Shown here: positions 13,693-25,455 of the stretch, in pieces
Numbering within the stretch: the stretch's first letter is position 1
Layout: every line of letters starts with the position of its first letter
Source of the DNA: Xylaria sp. FL1777
Lineage: Eukaryota > Ascomycota > Sordariomycetes > Xylariales > Xylariaceae
DNA: 64,000 bases
Direction of reading: 5' to 3'
Assembly (NCBI GenBank): GCA_022578965.1
Contig: MU400569.1
Coordinates: 124,001 to 188,000 of the forward strand
Position numbers and translations under genes: made by a program
Notes under the pieces: generated by a model
What the model was told of the DNA's origin: nothing
Database searches by the model: none
What the model saw: the letters and a program-made list of their open reading frames with translations, nothing else

Positions 13693-16347
13693 ATGAAAGT
13701 GCAGCCTCCTCTGGCAGCAGCCGCTGCGGTCAAGACCACCTTGGTTGTGGGCATCGACTTTGGAACTACGTAAGCACCTTATTAGCTCTCCAAACATGCA
13801 ATTATTGCTTCTCTCAACACATGGCTATTACCTGTTTATTCTCTTCTTTTCTGGTTTCTAGGAGATGCTACTGACTCTTCAACTCAGCTTCTCGGGAGTT
13901 TCTTGGCTAGTTTGCAAGACTGGTTCTTCCCCAAGTCAGCCTGAGATCATTTCCCTTTGGCCAACCTCAACCTACAACCGCCGCAAAAACTCCGATAGTC
14001 AGAAAGTACCCACCAAGGTGTATTACGATAACTTTAACGAGCTATCGTGGGGTTTCAAGATTCCCGCTGGCGTTGAGGCCATCGAGTGGTTTAAACTACT
14101 CTTACTCAACGACGAAGATTTGCAAAGTCATCTTCGGGGCTCCTCGCACCTTGACGACGCCAAGAAATCTCTTTCTAGGCTCAGGAAGAACGCCGTCCAG
14201 CTGGTAGGTGACTATCTAAAAGCGTAAGTAATTCATGCACTTTAATTTTATAACCGCGCGGGTTTCAAAGTGTAAAAGGCTTCAAGTTTCTTTCCAAACA
14301 AATGCATAGCTACCTCTTAGGAGCTTGTCATAATCTCAAACGCTCACGTATCACCCCGCACCACTTACTGACCCCCGGAACTATTAGATTGTGGGATCAT
14401 GCTTTGGAACAGATTTGCAACGCGAAGGGACAGATCGTCATAGATGGAATGCCAATCGAAGTTGTTCTTACCGTTCCTGCAATCTGGTCCGATTATGCTC
14501 GGGGCCGCATGCGCGAGGCGGTAGAGCTTGCAGGCATTCTCAAGCATCGCAGTAAGTAACTCTCGTTTAAGTTCTTCTTGTATGTGTTCTCCGACCTTAC
14601 GAACACAAAATTTTCCTTTTAAGCTAGACTTATAATTTTAGTGGGTTCTCGCTCTCCGGAAACGCTCAGATAACTGACTCCAAGTATTGTAGTCGCTGGA
14701 AAGACTACCCTTTCCTTTATCTCGGAACCTGAAGCGGCAGCCATCGCGACCTTGCCCGAGCTTGAAAACCGGGGAGACTTACAATCGGGCGATTCATTTG
14801 TTGTTCTTGATGCCGGTGGCGGAACTGTGTAAGTAGTTCAATTCTTCTCGAGTATCTTATACACTAATTTTCATCGTGTCCCAGGGATATCATCAGCTAC
14901 AAGATGAACAAACTGGAACCACTCTCAGTATCGGAGTGCGTCGAAGGTGAAGGCAAGTCTTCTTTCCATTAAGCACGTCGCAATATTTGCTAATGAATAT
15001 CTCGGTAAAGGTGCTTTATGTGGTGGTACCTTCCTAGACAAGGAATTCGAGCTTCTATTGAAGCGTGCCGTCGGAATGGTGACTTGGAATAAAATGAATA
15101 GTTCTGATATTAGAAGAATGATGAATAACGAGGTATGCACATTCAAAATATCATAAAAAATCGTACTTCGTGTCGATAATAGCCATTTTGCTCTTGAATT
15201 GAAGTTACTTGCCGAGCACCTACTCACTCTAGATGCTAGTGGGAACATGGAATCAAAGAGGCTTTTAACGGAGAGCCGGATTACTACACAGTCGAACTTC
15301 CAAGCCATGCGCAAATCGGACCAGTGCAGTTTTCTTCGTAAGTCTGGGGAATGTTGTTGTCTGAGCTAGAAACTAATGGAGTATTTATCCAAGTGATGAG
15401 CTTCAACCTATATTTGATAAGATCGTTTCCCAAATCGGTGGATTGGCACAAAAGCAAATCAATGCTATCAAGACAAAGACTTCACGACTACCTAAGGTAC
15501 GCCGGTCTCTTGTCCCCTACCCATAGTCTATCTCTTTAGTACACTAATCGCGAACTTCTAGCTCTTGATTCTTGTGGGCGGGTTTGGAAGATCTCCGTAC
15601 ATGCTTAAATACCTGAAGAAGAACCTTCACAGCCAAATCACAGTCTTGCAGGCCCGTGGAGATAAGCCGTAAGTTTCATCCTCCTTGAATGCTATGAAGA
15701 TAGCTACTAATTAATCTTGGATACAAGGTGGACCGCGATCTGTCGTGGTGCAACGATCTCTCGTGCAAGTGAGTTGAGTTCTACTGATAAACAGTCGCTA
15801 GTAAAATCTCGAATTGCACGATTGAACTACGGCTGGACGTACCACGTACCCTTTGAATATGGAGTTCACAAGCAACAAGACAAGTTTTGGTCCCATGACC
15901 TAGGAGAATGGCGCGCTAATAACCAAATGCAATGGGTTATTAAACGAGTATGTTTGAATACTATGTGGCCCTGTGTCTACTAAGGATATGCTGACTAGAT
16001 GATAGGGAGATGACATCTCGCTCAAGAAGGCAAAAACCTATGATTACTTCATAACCTGGCCAATTAATAAACAGGGATGGGACAGTTTCACTCATAGAGT
16101 ATATACCTGCGATGATCTAAACCCCCCTTCAAGAATGGAGGACAATGTACGAAGTGTTGCCTCGTTCATCTATCGAACCCCTAAGCTAGTGGAACACTTC
16201 GAGAGGGTATCTAAAGCGGATTTGACGTCCTATCGCAAATGGTCACACGGATGGAAGGTCGTGGTCTCTGGTGCCTCGTTCGATATATACTTGGTGTCAG
16301 ATGGCGAGGAGGAGAAGATGGAAAAGATTATTGTTGATGTGATGTGA
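13693..16347 (+). CDS. Hsp70-family (actin-like ATPase) protein, fungal divergent type
   Basis: Eleven exons, join 13693-13769, 13888-14223, 14388-14551, 14693-14828, 14885-14952, 15011-15132, 15240-15337, 15394-15496, 15562-15668, 15728-15947, 16006-16347, give 590 residues. Seen: phosphate-1 motif VVGIDFGTTFSGV near residue 20, VVLTVPAIWSDYARGRMREA, SFISEPEAAA, phosphate-2 VVLDAGGGTVDI, LCGGTFLD, and the adenosine loop LILVGGFGRSPYM. These fit the nucleotide-binding domain of the cytosolic Hsp70-like ATPases expanded in ascomycetes. Those usually lack a full substrate-binding domain and have no proven client. The intron at 14953-15010 has a GC donor (gcaagt). The stop at 16345 follows IIVDVM. 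An overlapping frame stays open about 30 more codons to near 16445, so the true C-terminus is uncertain. It borders the AT-rich block directly. Family call sure; exact exon ends fairly sure. Confidence 0.88.
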
Positions 16348-19300
16348 GGTCGCTCGCGCTCGAGTACCTCACTGAGATTCTACCACTGCAGCCTGTTGAG
16401 GACGGCATTGTTGAACTTGTGGCTGGCGATACCTCCGTTAGCTAAACCACTCATTTCAGAACCATCATAAATTTGGAGCGGGCATATGTTGAGGGATACA
16501 CTTTCCCATGCCTCTCAAGCCGAGAGCTACACGGTTCTATAGCTCGTCTAGTCTTTGAGTGTTAAGAAAATGGTCTAAGTTGATATAACCAGGCATGGCC
16601 TAGTATAATGAGTTCATTAACAGCTCTGCTTAGGTATATAATGCTTAATTCTCAATGTCTCTAGTCCCTTCACCAATTAACTAAGGTATGTTTACTCTCC
16701 GGAGACCTGGTTGAATGCTAAACCGTCATTGGTGAGACGAAATGAGTGGCAATACGAGAGCGCATTTCACGACATTCCCTGACACAAAGCTTTTTAGAAC
16801 TCATCTTGACGACACTATCTAAGGCAAGAGTATGTAATGTAAGCGACTAGGTCCGTTGTAGTCTTGTAGACGGTTTCGGGTAGCTGTGACATAAATCTCT
16901 GCTTACATCACTTCTGTCTAAAAGTCTGGGTTGTGTGACAATAGGTTTGTGTGACTTTATGACACATTGCGCAACTACCGAGGGGCGTAAGATGCTGTAA
17001 TATCTTCTGAACTTTAGGTACGTAGCGTTGAGGGGTTTTGCTCCTATTCTAGCCTACCTGACTATGTCGGCAGGGTGGTAAACTGCGAGCTGTAGTGTAG
17101 CATAGCAATTATTTGAGACGGGCTGCGCACCTAAAGGGAATTTTCCGAGCTTCGCTTTTTACTGAGCTTGACGAGACTGACCGACATGTGCGTCATGCAA
17201 GTCAGCAGAACATATTAATTCTCGAATGGCATATAAACTCGGCATTGTATATTGCGGCTAGCGCATCGTCCGGCCTAGGTCGGGGCTCTTCGGATGTGAG
17301 CTCAAGCATTGCGTAAATTGTTTAGTGAATCTACATATATAATTACTGACACCAGTTACACCTTAAAAGAAGTTAAGATATCAAATGTTACACAAGTTAT
17401 TGTTATGCGAAAGCCTCCTTTCTGCCGTGCCTCGCCTGATGGACAGCTGCAGTTTATTACCAGTCTTTCCATTCCCTCTGACTGGAAATCGTATGTAGGT
17501 GCTTGGGAACGGTGCCAGGATTTTCAAGAAGTAGGTACGCATTCCATCATTACTTGCGCCACTTATGCAGGCGTCACGTCAAACATGATCTTGCTTGACC
17601 GTCTATCCAGTTCGCAGTCTAATCGACACTCGCGATTTCTAGAGGCAATACTGAGATAAGAGAGATTTATGAGTAAATGATACTGTGACGATCCATTACA
17701 TCATAGCTGCCACAATTCGTCTTGGGAACTTTTGCTGATCTGTGTTTACTAGGTAGATCTAATGTGCTGCGTGTGTCGAGCCTGAGCCACAGTATTGCTC
17801 TTCACCGGGTTCCTGTGACGGAATATGACGTTTGGGTCGTGGAATTCCACAGCTATGATCGGCTAAGATGTTCGAATTAGGTAATTAAACAGAGCTCCAG
17901 GTAAACCGACTGTCTCTGTCTCTATCAAATGCCAACCATTCAGCCACCATTTCTGAAAGCACAACGCTCTTTCTATACCACCCTGGAGTCGATCATCTGC
18001 GTTGGCCCTTTGTCCGAAATTGAGGGATATCTACAGGCCACCTCGTTACACTACCTACGTGATACTACTTGAAACGGTAGCAGGCCAGCCAGTCCGATGG
18101 CTCTTTTCTTTGGAATGTTATGAACTCTTCACCTTAGTGGCTCAATCCATAATTAGACTACCTAGACCAGTACCTGATCAAGGAAAACCGATGATTTTTA
18201 ATTACTTACATATTTTGTGTAGACATATTGATCAGTGAGCTGTGATGAATCAGATATTGAACTAAGCACGTTGTGAAAAGATACTTGGCAAGACTGCATC
18301 ATGCGTTGCCGCTAAGGGGTGAGGACCCTTATCACAAGAGTACCTACCGTAACGATCAACTACCCTGATGCAGATCGTCGGAACATAAGGGTCCAGACCA
18401 AGTTTATCGTACGCGCTAATCGGATCAGATCCATACTGTAGACATTTTGGGAGGTATGTATGTCAGAATCTACCGGTAGTTGGGTTTCCGAGAAAGTTTA
18501 ATACTGATCTCTCGATTTGTTTTTCTTTTCTGAAAATGTCTTAGGCCTATTCCGCGGGGTAAACTCAGCTGTCGTCATTTTCCTAAGCGCCCCCGACTTA
18601 CCTAGATCTATCTAGATGATAGCTCAGGTAGTACAAACACATTACAATAGCTAATTCCGAGTATCTCGGTCTGTACGAGGCGTCGTTAAAAGCCTCTCAG
18701 TATCCTTTTTCTGCCATTCTAACGAGTATCCGAGACACAGTACCTACACGTTGGATCCTTAAGCGCCTTCTTTCAACCCAAAAAATAATTCGGTCTAGCC
18801 GAAACTGTTTAAGTTAGTAGTTCTCGCTGTGGCTCGATCACAATTGTTACACGCTCGCTCTCATGCCCAATTTTTGTCTGTGTCGGAATTTTAACAAAGG
18901 CGTTTTGATAAGAACCAATGAGGCTATCGGTCACTGAGCTTTCAATGTCCAGTAGAGATCCCTGTAAGCTACAGCTTGCTCGGTGACTCCCTTGACACCA
19001 AGCATAGAACATTCTTGAATGCACTGTTTTCTGGAGTCTTCCTTAAATTCCCGATGATCATCAGCCTGCGATCTTAACTAGTGAGCAGGGCAAAATCTAT
19101 CCAGCTGAAAACCGATAGTCTGAATCGCGTTAATTGACTGGTATGGCATTCACAAGTATAAAGTCATTGTCTTATCCAGGACAGTGGATTAATCTCGGGG
19201 GTATACAGGTTACAGCTGAGCAAATGAACATGGCAAAATCAAAATCATGATGTCCTGACCCCAATTGGATACGAAGAGGCGCCGCCTCTGCTTATTTGGG

Positions 19301-20417
19301 TAACGTGCCAAGCCTCTCTCTCCTTGATTATCCACTTCGATGTAAGATCGGCATATATTAAAGCTTATTTTCTGATCAATATGCAAAAGGTCAAGAAATG
19401 TTGTATGTTGTCTGTATGGCATACAGCTTGCAGCAAGGAGGAACCCAAAACTGGACGGAGTGGTCCTATTAGTATGAAAAACTGTCGCTAGGGGAATGTA
19501 AGTGAACTGCCAAAGAGATTATGTGTGGGCGATGAGCGTCATCCCAAATGTCAATGAAGAAATGATTGGTCTATACTACCTTGGCATTGCGGTTACAATG
19601 CACTGTAACTTGTTGCCACCGTTCTTCCATGGCCGTTGACTACCAATTGCTGACCCCCCCAACAATGCCTCGGTCTATGCAAAGCTGATCTCGTGGTATT
19701 CTTTTCTGCATGGCCCGACTCCTTGGACAATACCGGCCACCCCACTAGCAGCGTCAGACTATCAACTACACAGTAGATAAGTCTCTATAGTATATGTAGT
19801 AGGTACGACATATTTACTACCGAGCTGAGCGGGTGTATCGGGACGAAGAGCAAAATGAGAATAGACGACGAACTATTGAGAATCAACCGGACCTCATACG
19901 GCTACAGCCACCCAATCACGGCATACGAAGTCGCAGCACAGGATTATAATTCTCACAACCATACTCCGTATACGGCGGTACTGGCTCGCCAAACCCCGGA
20001 CACGGGTATCCGCAGGTCAAATTGGTGTAGCTTCTGGAGGCGTAAACGCCATGGTGGAAGCAACACAGTACCGTTGGTATGCATGAGCTGACGCAAAGTG
20101 TGTCTAAGACACTTATAAATCAACAGAGTGGGACAAAGCTAGTTCGTGGCGACATGGGCAAGCCCAGGTACGTACTTACAGCTACTGGATGTAAAAAGAG
20201 GCGCTTACGCCAGTCTGATTGCAAACAAGGTATTCCTGCACTGCTTTATTCAGCCCTCTTTGTTCGGGCTTATAATACTGCTTGTCCATCCAAAGGTAGC
20301 ATACCTATTGCTCGAGCTACCAAGGTCTGAACACACGGACGTTTCGTCATAGACATTCCACTAATAACACCGTCCGTGTGTCTCGACAAGACGATATCGA
20401 GTCCCCGTCTTCACAGC
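16348..20417. other. 4-kb interval without a supported gene
   Basis: Composition is ordinary, not AT-rich. ORFs are short (longest 116 codons at 17309-17659), with no recognisable family, no consistent splice chain and stops in all frames. Weakly protein-like patches occur on the minus strand at 18809-19024 and 19210-19422 and on the plus strand at 19855-20091. I could not connect them into a gene. The region may hold a decayed gene. The last few hundred bases must include the MATE gene promoter. Confidence 0.6.
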
Positions 20418-21896
20418 ATGCATGTTCACACAGAGTTTCCCGAGGCGCGAGAAGAGGGAGAGCCCAGTACACCCACAGAATCCACACCGCTCCTTGCCGA
20501 GTCATCGAAGCCCGGCCATAACGACGACAAGGATGTCCACTACGACTGGGTATCGGAGCTCCGGCTGCTCGCAAAATACTCCTTTCCCCTCATCGCCACC
20601 TACCTACTCCAGTATACATGGTCTATCATAGTCACATTCATAGCCGGCCATCTCGGCCCTGATGATCTGGCCGCAGCTAGTATAGGGATGACGACCATGG
20701 CCATTGCTGGCTTTGCAATTTTCGAGGGCATGGCCACCGCTCTGGATACACTGTGCTCCCAGGCCTACGGCTCCAACAACCTAACAGGAGTTGGTGTACA
20801 CGTTCAGCGAATGTTGATTCTGATGGCTATTGTGTCTATTCCCCTGGCCACCATTTGGGGTGCATCTCCCAAAATCCTCACACTTTTCGTGAAGCAGGAG
20901 CATGTGATAGTGAAGGCGGGTGCATTCTTACGCGTGAGCATCCTGGGGATGCCTGGATACGCATCGTTCGAAGCCTTGAAGCGATTCCTTCAAGCCCAAG
21001 GGAACTTCTCAGTCGCTATGATTATCCTCCTGATCTGCACCCCGGTCAACGCCTTCACCAGCTGGTTTTTCGCCTTCCAGCTCGGCATGGGTCTCAACGG
21101 CGCTGCCCTTGGGATTGCTGTGACCAACACCCTCCGCCCTCTCCTGCTCATACTCTACTGCATGATGCCATTTGGGCGATGGTCACATAAGTGCTGGGGT
21201 GGGTTTTCGAGGGCCGTTTGGACTAATTGGAAACCAATCGTCAAGCTTTCTTTTGCAGGCTCTGCTGTCAATCTAGCAGAATGGGGCTCTTTCCAGATCG
21301 TGGGACTCAGCACGTCTCGTCTTGGCACAAACCATCTGGCAGCACAGTCTGTGTTGGTTACTATATCCATGATAACCTGGCACGTTCCCTTTTCCATGAG
21401 TGTCGGCATAAGTACTCGCATTGGACACTTGATCGGAGCAGGCTTGGTGAGTACCGCCCGCCGTGCGGCCACCCTGTATTGTGTTGTTTTTACTCTGATT
21501 GGCTGCATTAACTGCCTGGCTCTATATTTCCTACAACACTACATACTGGGCTTCTTCCTGGAAGACCATTCTACACGTGTGGTGTACGCCCTTGCCGCTT
21601 CCACTATGGTAGTTGTCAGTTTATACCAGATTATAGATGCCTTCATGTGCTTCACCAACGGAGTACTTCGGGGTCTTGGACGTCAGTCCGTCGCAGCCTG
21701 CGTGGTGATTGCCGTGAACTACTGCGCCGCTGTACCGCTTGCCTTGTGGCTGGAGCTGGGCCCCCCTAAGTTGGGGCTTATTGGGGCTTGGACTGGTATT
21801 GCCAGTGGCATGGTTATTATCGCCATTATCGAGTGTTTCTATATCAAGCTACTGAACTGGGACAGATGTGTTGACCGGGTGCGGAAGAGCTTGTAG
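20418..21896 (+). CDS. MATE-family multidrug/toxin efflux transporter
   Basis: Intronless, 492 residues from the ATG at 20418. An upstream in-frame extension begins at GTG, so it is not chosen as start. The N-terminal 60 residues are hydrophilic and end in the PLLAESS type of leader. About 12 hydrophobic helices follow. The segment FEGMATALDTLCSQAYGS is the hallmark of eukaryotic MATE proteins, and GRQSVAACVVIAVNYC in the second half fits the internal pseudo-repeat. The family exports organic cations, drugs or toxins by H+ or Na+ antiport, across the vacuolar or plasma membrane. The substrate cannot be read from sequence. It lies tail-to-tail with the P450 1.6 kb away, which would suit detoxification or export of a modified metabolite, but that is inference. 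Confidence 0.95.
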   Translation: MHVHTEFPEAREEGEPSTPTESTPLLAESSKPGHNDDKDVHYDWVSELRLLAKYSFPLIATYLLQYTWSIIVTFIAGHLGPDDLAAASIGMTTMAIAGFAIFEGMATALDTLCSQAYGSNNLTGVGVHVQRMLILMAIVSIPLATIWGASPKILTLFVKQEHVIVKAGAFLRVSILGMPGYASFEALKRFLQAQGNFSVAMIILLICTPVNAFTSWFFAFQLGMGLNGAALGIAVTNTLRPLLLILYCMMPFGRWSHKCWGGFSRAVWTNWKPIVKLSFAGSAVNLAEWGSFQIVGLSTSRLGTNHLAAQSVLVTISMITWHVPFSMSVGISTRIGHLIGAGLVSTARRAATLYCVVFTLIGCINCLALYFLQHYILGFFLEDHSTRVVYALAASTMVVVSLYQIIDAFMCFTNGVLRGLGRQSVAACVVIAVNYCAAVPLALWLELGPPKLGLIGAWTGIASGMVIIAIIECFYIKLLNWDRCVDRVRKSL

Positions 21897-23466
21897 TAAA
21901 TTTACAAGACTGGAGAAAGAAGTATAGACATCCTCCTAAGAGTTGAAACAAAGGAGGGCAACCATTCATTGATAAATCAAGATACTTAATTAATGGCGCA
22001 ACGGGAGAATGGTATAGGAACGATACAAGAATGGATTATCTTTGTATATAGTCATGTAAACTAATAATTATCTTTAGTTTAATGCATCGCAACTATGTTA
22101 TCTTCCCAGTTCAAGCTTAGTCACTAACTTCGCTTTTCAAATAGCATTGTAGATAGGTTGAGCTAGTGGTAGTCGTGTATCTTAGATGCGATCCGATAGT
22201 ATGTTGTTAGGAGAAGTGTGTTGAATCTGATAAACATCTTTCCATTCATTTTCCGATCACTTCAAAAGCCTCTGATCCAGTTCAAATGACTGCTCCATAA
22301 TTGATCTTCAGATTATCGCTGATCTTGCAGGGGTAGATCCATGACCCACATTGCCATTCAATTAGTCTGTCTCTGTCACGTTGGAAGTCTAGACCATCTA
22401 CTACATACAGTCTTGTACCAACTTCCGATGGATACATTATACATATATGTAGAATAGTCTCAAGCTATGATGGACCTAGAATTGAACAGCAAGAAGTAAA
22501 CCAACTCCCTCACCAGTAATATTGATTGTCTTGAACCGATTCGAATCTGGACACTGGGAATTGGGGAAAAGAGCAGAGCAATATGTTATGATGTTCTGAC
22601 AAGTGAAAAGTGAGTAGTCACTTCGAATATTTTTTTGTTCTCTTGTTCTTTTCTCTTCGGGGGATTGCTTGGCGGCGAATAGGTGGAGTTTGGCTACCCT
22701 TGCTCTCAGTCTTGAACCCTGTTACCGATCAGCAGAACTAATCAAGAAAGGGTTAAGTTCAACGGAAGAGAACCGAGTACGACGTGCTTTCATTGGGCGT
22801 ACAGTAGTTGTCCATTACACAGCAACTCCACAACAGCTTTCGCCTATCTGCATGGATTACGTTGAGAATTCTCTGTGTTCAAGGGTCCCATGCCCATGCA
22901 AGCACAGGAGGCAACGCTACCTAACATGAACCCCGGAAATATCACGACAGTAGCCGCACTAGTGTAAGTGCCATCACAACTCACAAAGTCGCTGAAACAG
23001 CGTACCACTGCATTATGTGTACTGGCAGTGGCTTTACTGGCGATATTTGACGAGAGCGAAGATCTGGGATTGATGATGGCAGCAAGAGCTGTTTATTCTA
23101 GAAAAAGGCTTAATTCTATATCGTTCCCCCTTTTCAATCTCTCGTTGGCCTATTTTCATTTCCGTGTCTCTATAAGTTATTCCATTCCACATTGTGCCAT
23201 GTGCGATATCGGCTGCCTCCTCTGCTCGCAGATATTTGCAAGACGAGGGTAGCTGGACATTATATTCCCTGCTGTGCACATTGCTTTTTGTGTTCCGACT
23301 GACCCACTTTCTTCTAAGACCATCATATGCCTATTAATGTCCCACGCTACACCGAGCCGTTCGACGGGTTTGTGGCGTTAGCTCTCAGCTGCGAGATTTA
23401 TCATCAGTGACGTGATAATAGGCAAAAATGAGCCTTTCAAGACTTGTGTGTTTGCTCAAGGTATGC
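21897..23466. other. Intergenic region between convergent MATE and P450 genes
   Basis: Both neighbours end here, so this holds two 3' regions. Open frames are short (at most 94 codons), on both strands, and match nothing I recognise. No tRNA-like cloverleaf with a proper B box was found. One gattcgaatc near 22537 fails to form a T arm. Confidence 0.55.
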
Positions 23467-25455
23467 TTAACACTCTCGGCGAGTCACACGGATGGGGAAT
23501 CCATTCTTTGGCTTCAAGGTGAAACTGGGGAGGTATTCCAACTTGAAGCCAGGCTCGGGAGTTATGTCATAGCGTCGAAACAACGTGGCAAGTGTCAGCG
23601 TCATTTCGAACATCGCGAGACCTTGTCCTAGACAGTCCGATTCTCGATTAGATATAAGTCTTTTCATAGGAGGGGTGATAACCGGGGACGCACCAGTGCA
23701 ACTCCGTGGGCCGTAGGAGAAAGGGAAATACGATCCCCGCAGTTTCGGCTGTCCAGACCGCCACCGTTCAGGATCAAACTTGTCCGGATCTTCCCATAAT
23801 CTAGGGTCTCGATGTACTACAACAGCCCGGCGTTAGCTAATACATGCAGGATGCTAATGTGGAAATGTGCATGGCCGAACACGGAGCGCCTACCTGCGGG
23901 ATTCCATAACGCGAGAGTTGTGTTTGCTGGAAGAGTCACTCCCGCCACAGTCGTGTCTTTGGCACAGGTTCGGAAAGTACCAAATCCTGGAGAGCTCATC
24001 CGAAGGGTTTCTTTGAGCACCATGTTCAAATATGGGAGTTTAACATGCTCAAGACTCGCAACTTCGGCTTCGAAGGGGATCGAGGCGTCGATTTCAGCCC
24101 TTAACTGTGCCAGAATGGTCGGGTTGTGAAGCTGAATAACATCATAGGTTAGACAACTCAGGACATATTTGCGCCACCACTCTGGATAAAACTTACAACT
24201 TGCCAAACCAAGAAGGACATAGTGTGTGCAGTAGGATCTCCTCCGGCTACCAAGAATGCAACTAGACGGCGGGGCTTTGTCAGCTCTGCATCTATTAAGC
24301 CACCAACGCTCAACACACTAACGTACCATAGTTATCACAGAGCTCTTGAGAATTAAACGTATAGTTTCCATCTGCCTCTCGCTGTCTTGCATACTGCGTT
24401 AACGAGAAGGTCTCAAGTTTTGGTTATTGGAGACTTACAAAGCCAAAATTTCAAAAATCTTCTTCTCTGGCTTCTTGTCCCCATCGGCCGAATCATCTTT
24501 GCGAGCGTCCTTTACGGCGTCCGTTGCCATATCTCGTAGTTCAGTGATCGCCCTGTTCATAATTCTTGTTGATTTGAAGATAGGAATCTTTCCCCTTAGA
24601 GGAAACAGTCCGCACTTCATTAGTTCAGGAAGAATCATTTCAAGCAGCTGTGCGATACGGCAATTGGGGCCTTGGTTAATCGCATTAAAGCTTGTTCCAA
24701 ATGCAATGTCGCCAATAAAATCAAGCGATAGAAGGATATTCAGCGATGAGAGGTCAATAACACTCTTAGTTTCTGCGGCGCCGTCCAGTTGTCGAACATA
24801 ATTCTACATTGTGTGACTATTAGTGAAAGTGCAGGGCTGACCATGACTGAGCTTCAACTTACTCCGATGTGTCTCGCAAGGCAAGGATATTGTTGCTGAA
24901 TAACACTCGGCTGGAAGGCGGGCGCGAGGCGTTTGCTCTGCATCTTCCATCTCTCTTGATTACTCTGTACAAACAAAGCCTCGCCATCGAGAGGTTTAAA
25001 CCCATCGTATTGTGCCGCGGATTTAGGCCAGTTAGAAGTTGCAATCTCAGCGACTATACGTGGGTCTCCGATATATATCACGCGGGAGAATAGGCCATTC
25101 CACTTATATAGGTCAGCATATGAGGGGGCAGAGAGATCGATGGGGGACACTCACAGTTTGGAAGATCTGACCATACTCTCGATTCCAATTAATCCACTAT
25201 ATAAGGTTAATTACATAGGCCGGAATACCCAGATCTATGAAGGATTACCTTTTCATGTACGTCATCACCCATAGTCTGGTCAAGATTGCCTAGCAGGATG
25301 TTCTTGACCGGCGGGCCGGGGAACTGGAGACGAGCTCGCGTATAAGATATGATGAATCGAAGAATCAAAGTGCCAGCCACGAGGGCCACAGCGACAAAGG
25401 CGGGGACCAGCCCATGGTCAGAGTGGAGGGCAACTAAAGAAGAAAGCACCGCCAT
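23467..25455 (-). CDS. Cytochrome P450 monooxygenase
   Basis: Nine exons on the minus strand, about 25455-25249, 25196-25155, 25102-24863, 24803-24439, 24385-24327, 24261-24197, 24131-23894, 23816-23694, 23627-23467, give 499 residues. Seen: N-terminal membrane anchor followed by the proline hinge FPGPP, WINWNREYGQIFQT, the I-helix AGGDPTAHT, K-helix KETLRM (ExxR), PERF-region FDPERW, and the haem loop FPFSYGPRSCTG with the cysteine ligand. All landmarks of a microsomal class II P450 are present, so it looks functional. In the intron before exon 5 the first AG (cgcag) would break the frame. Using the AG eight bases later restores it. Subfamily and substrate are unknown. The nearby MATE transporter suggests an accessory or detoxification role. 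Confidence 0.93.

Noticed and set aside
22530..22560. gattcgaatc resembling a tRNA B box
   Set aside because: No T-stem, acceptor stem or A box at proper distance.
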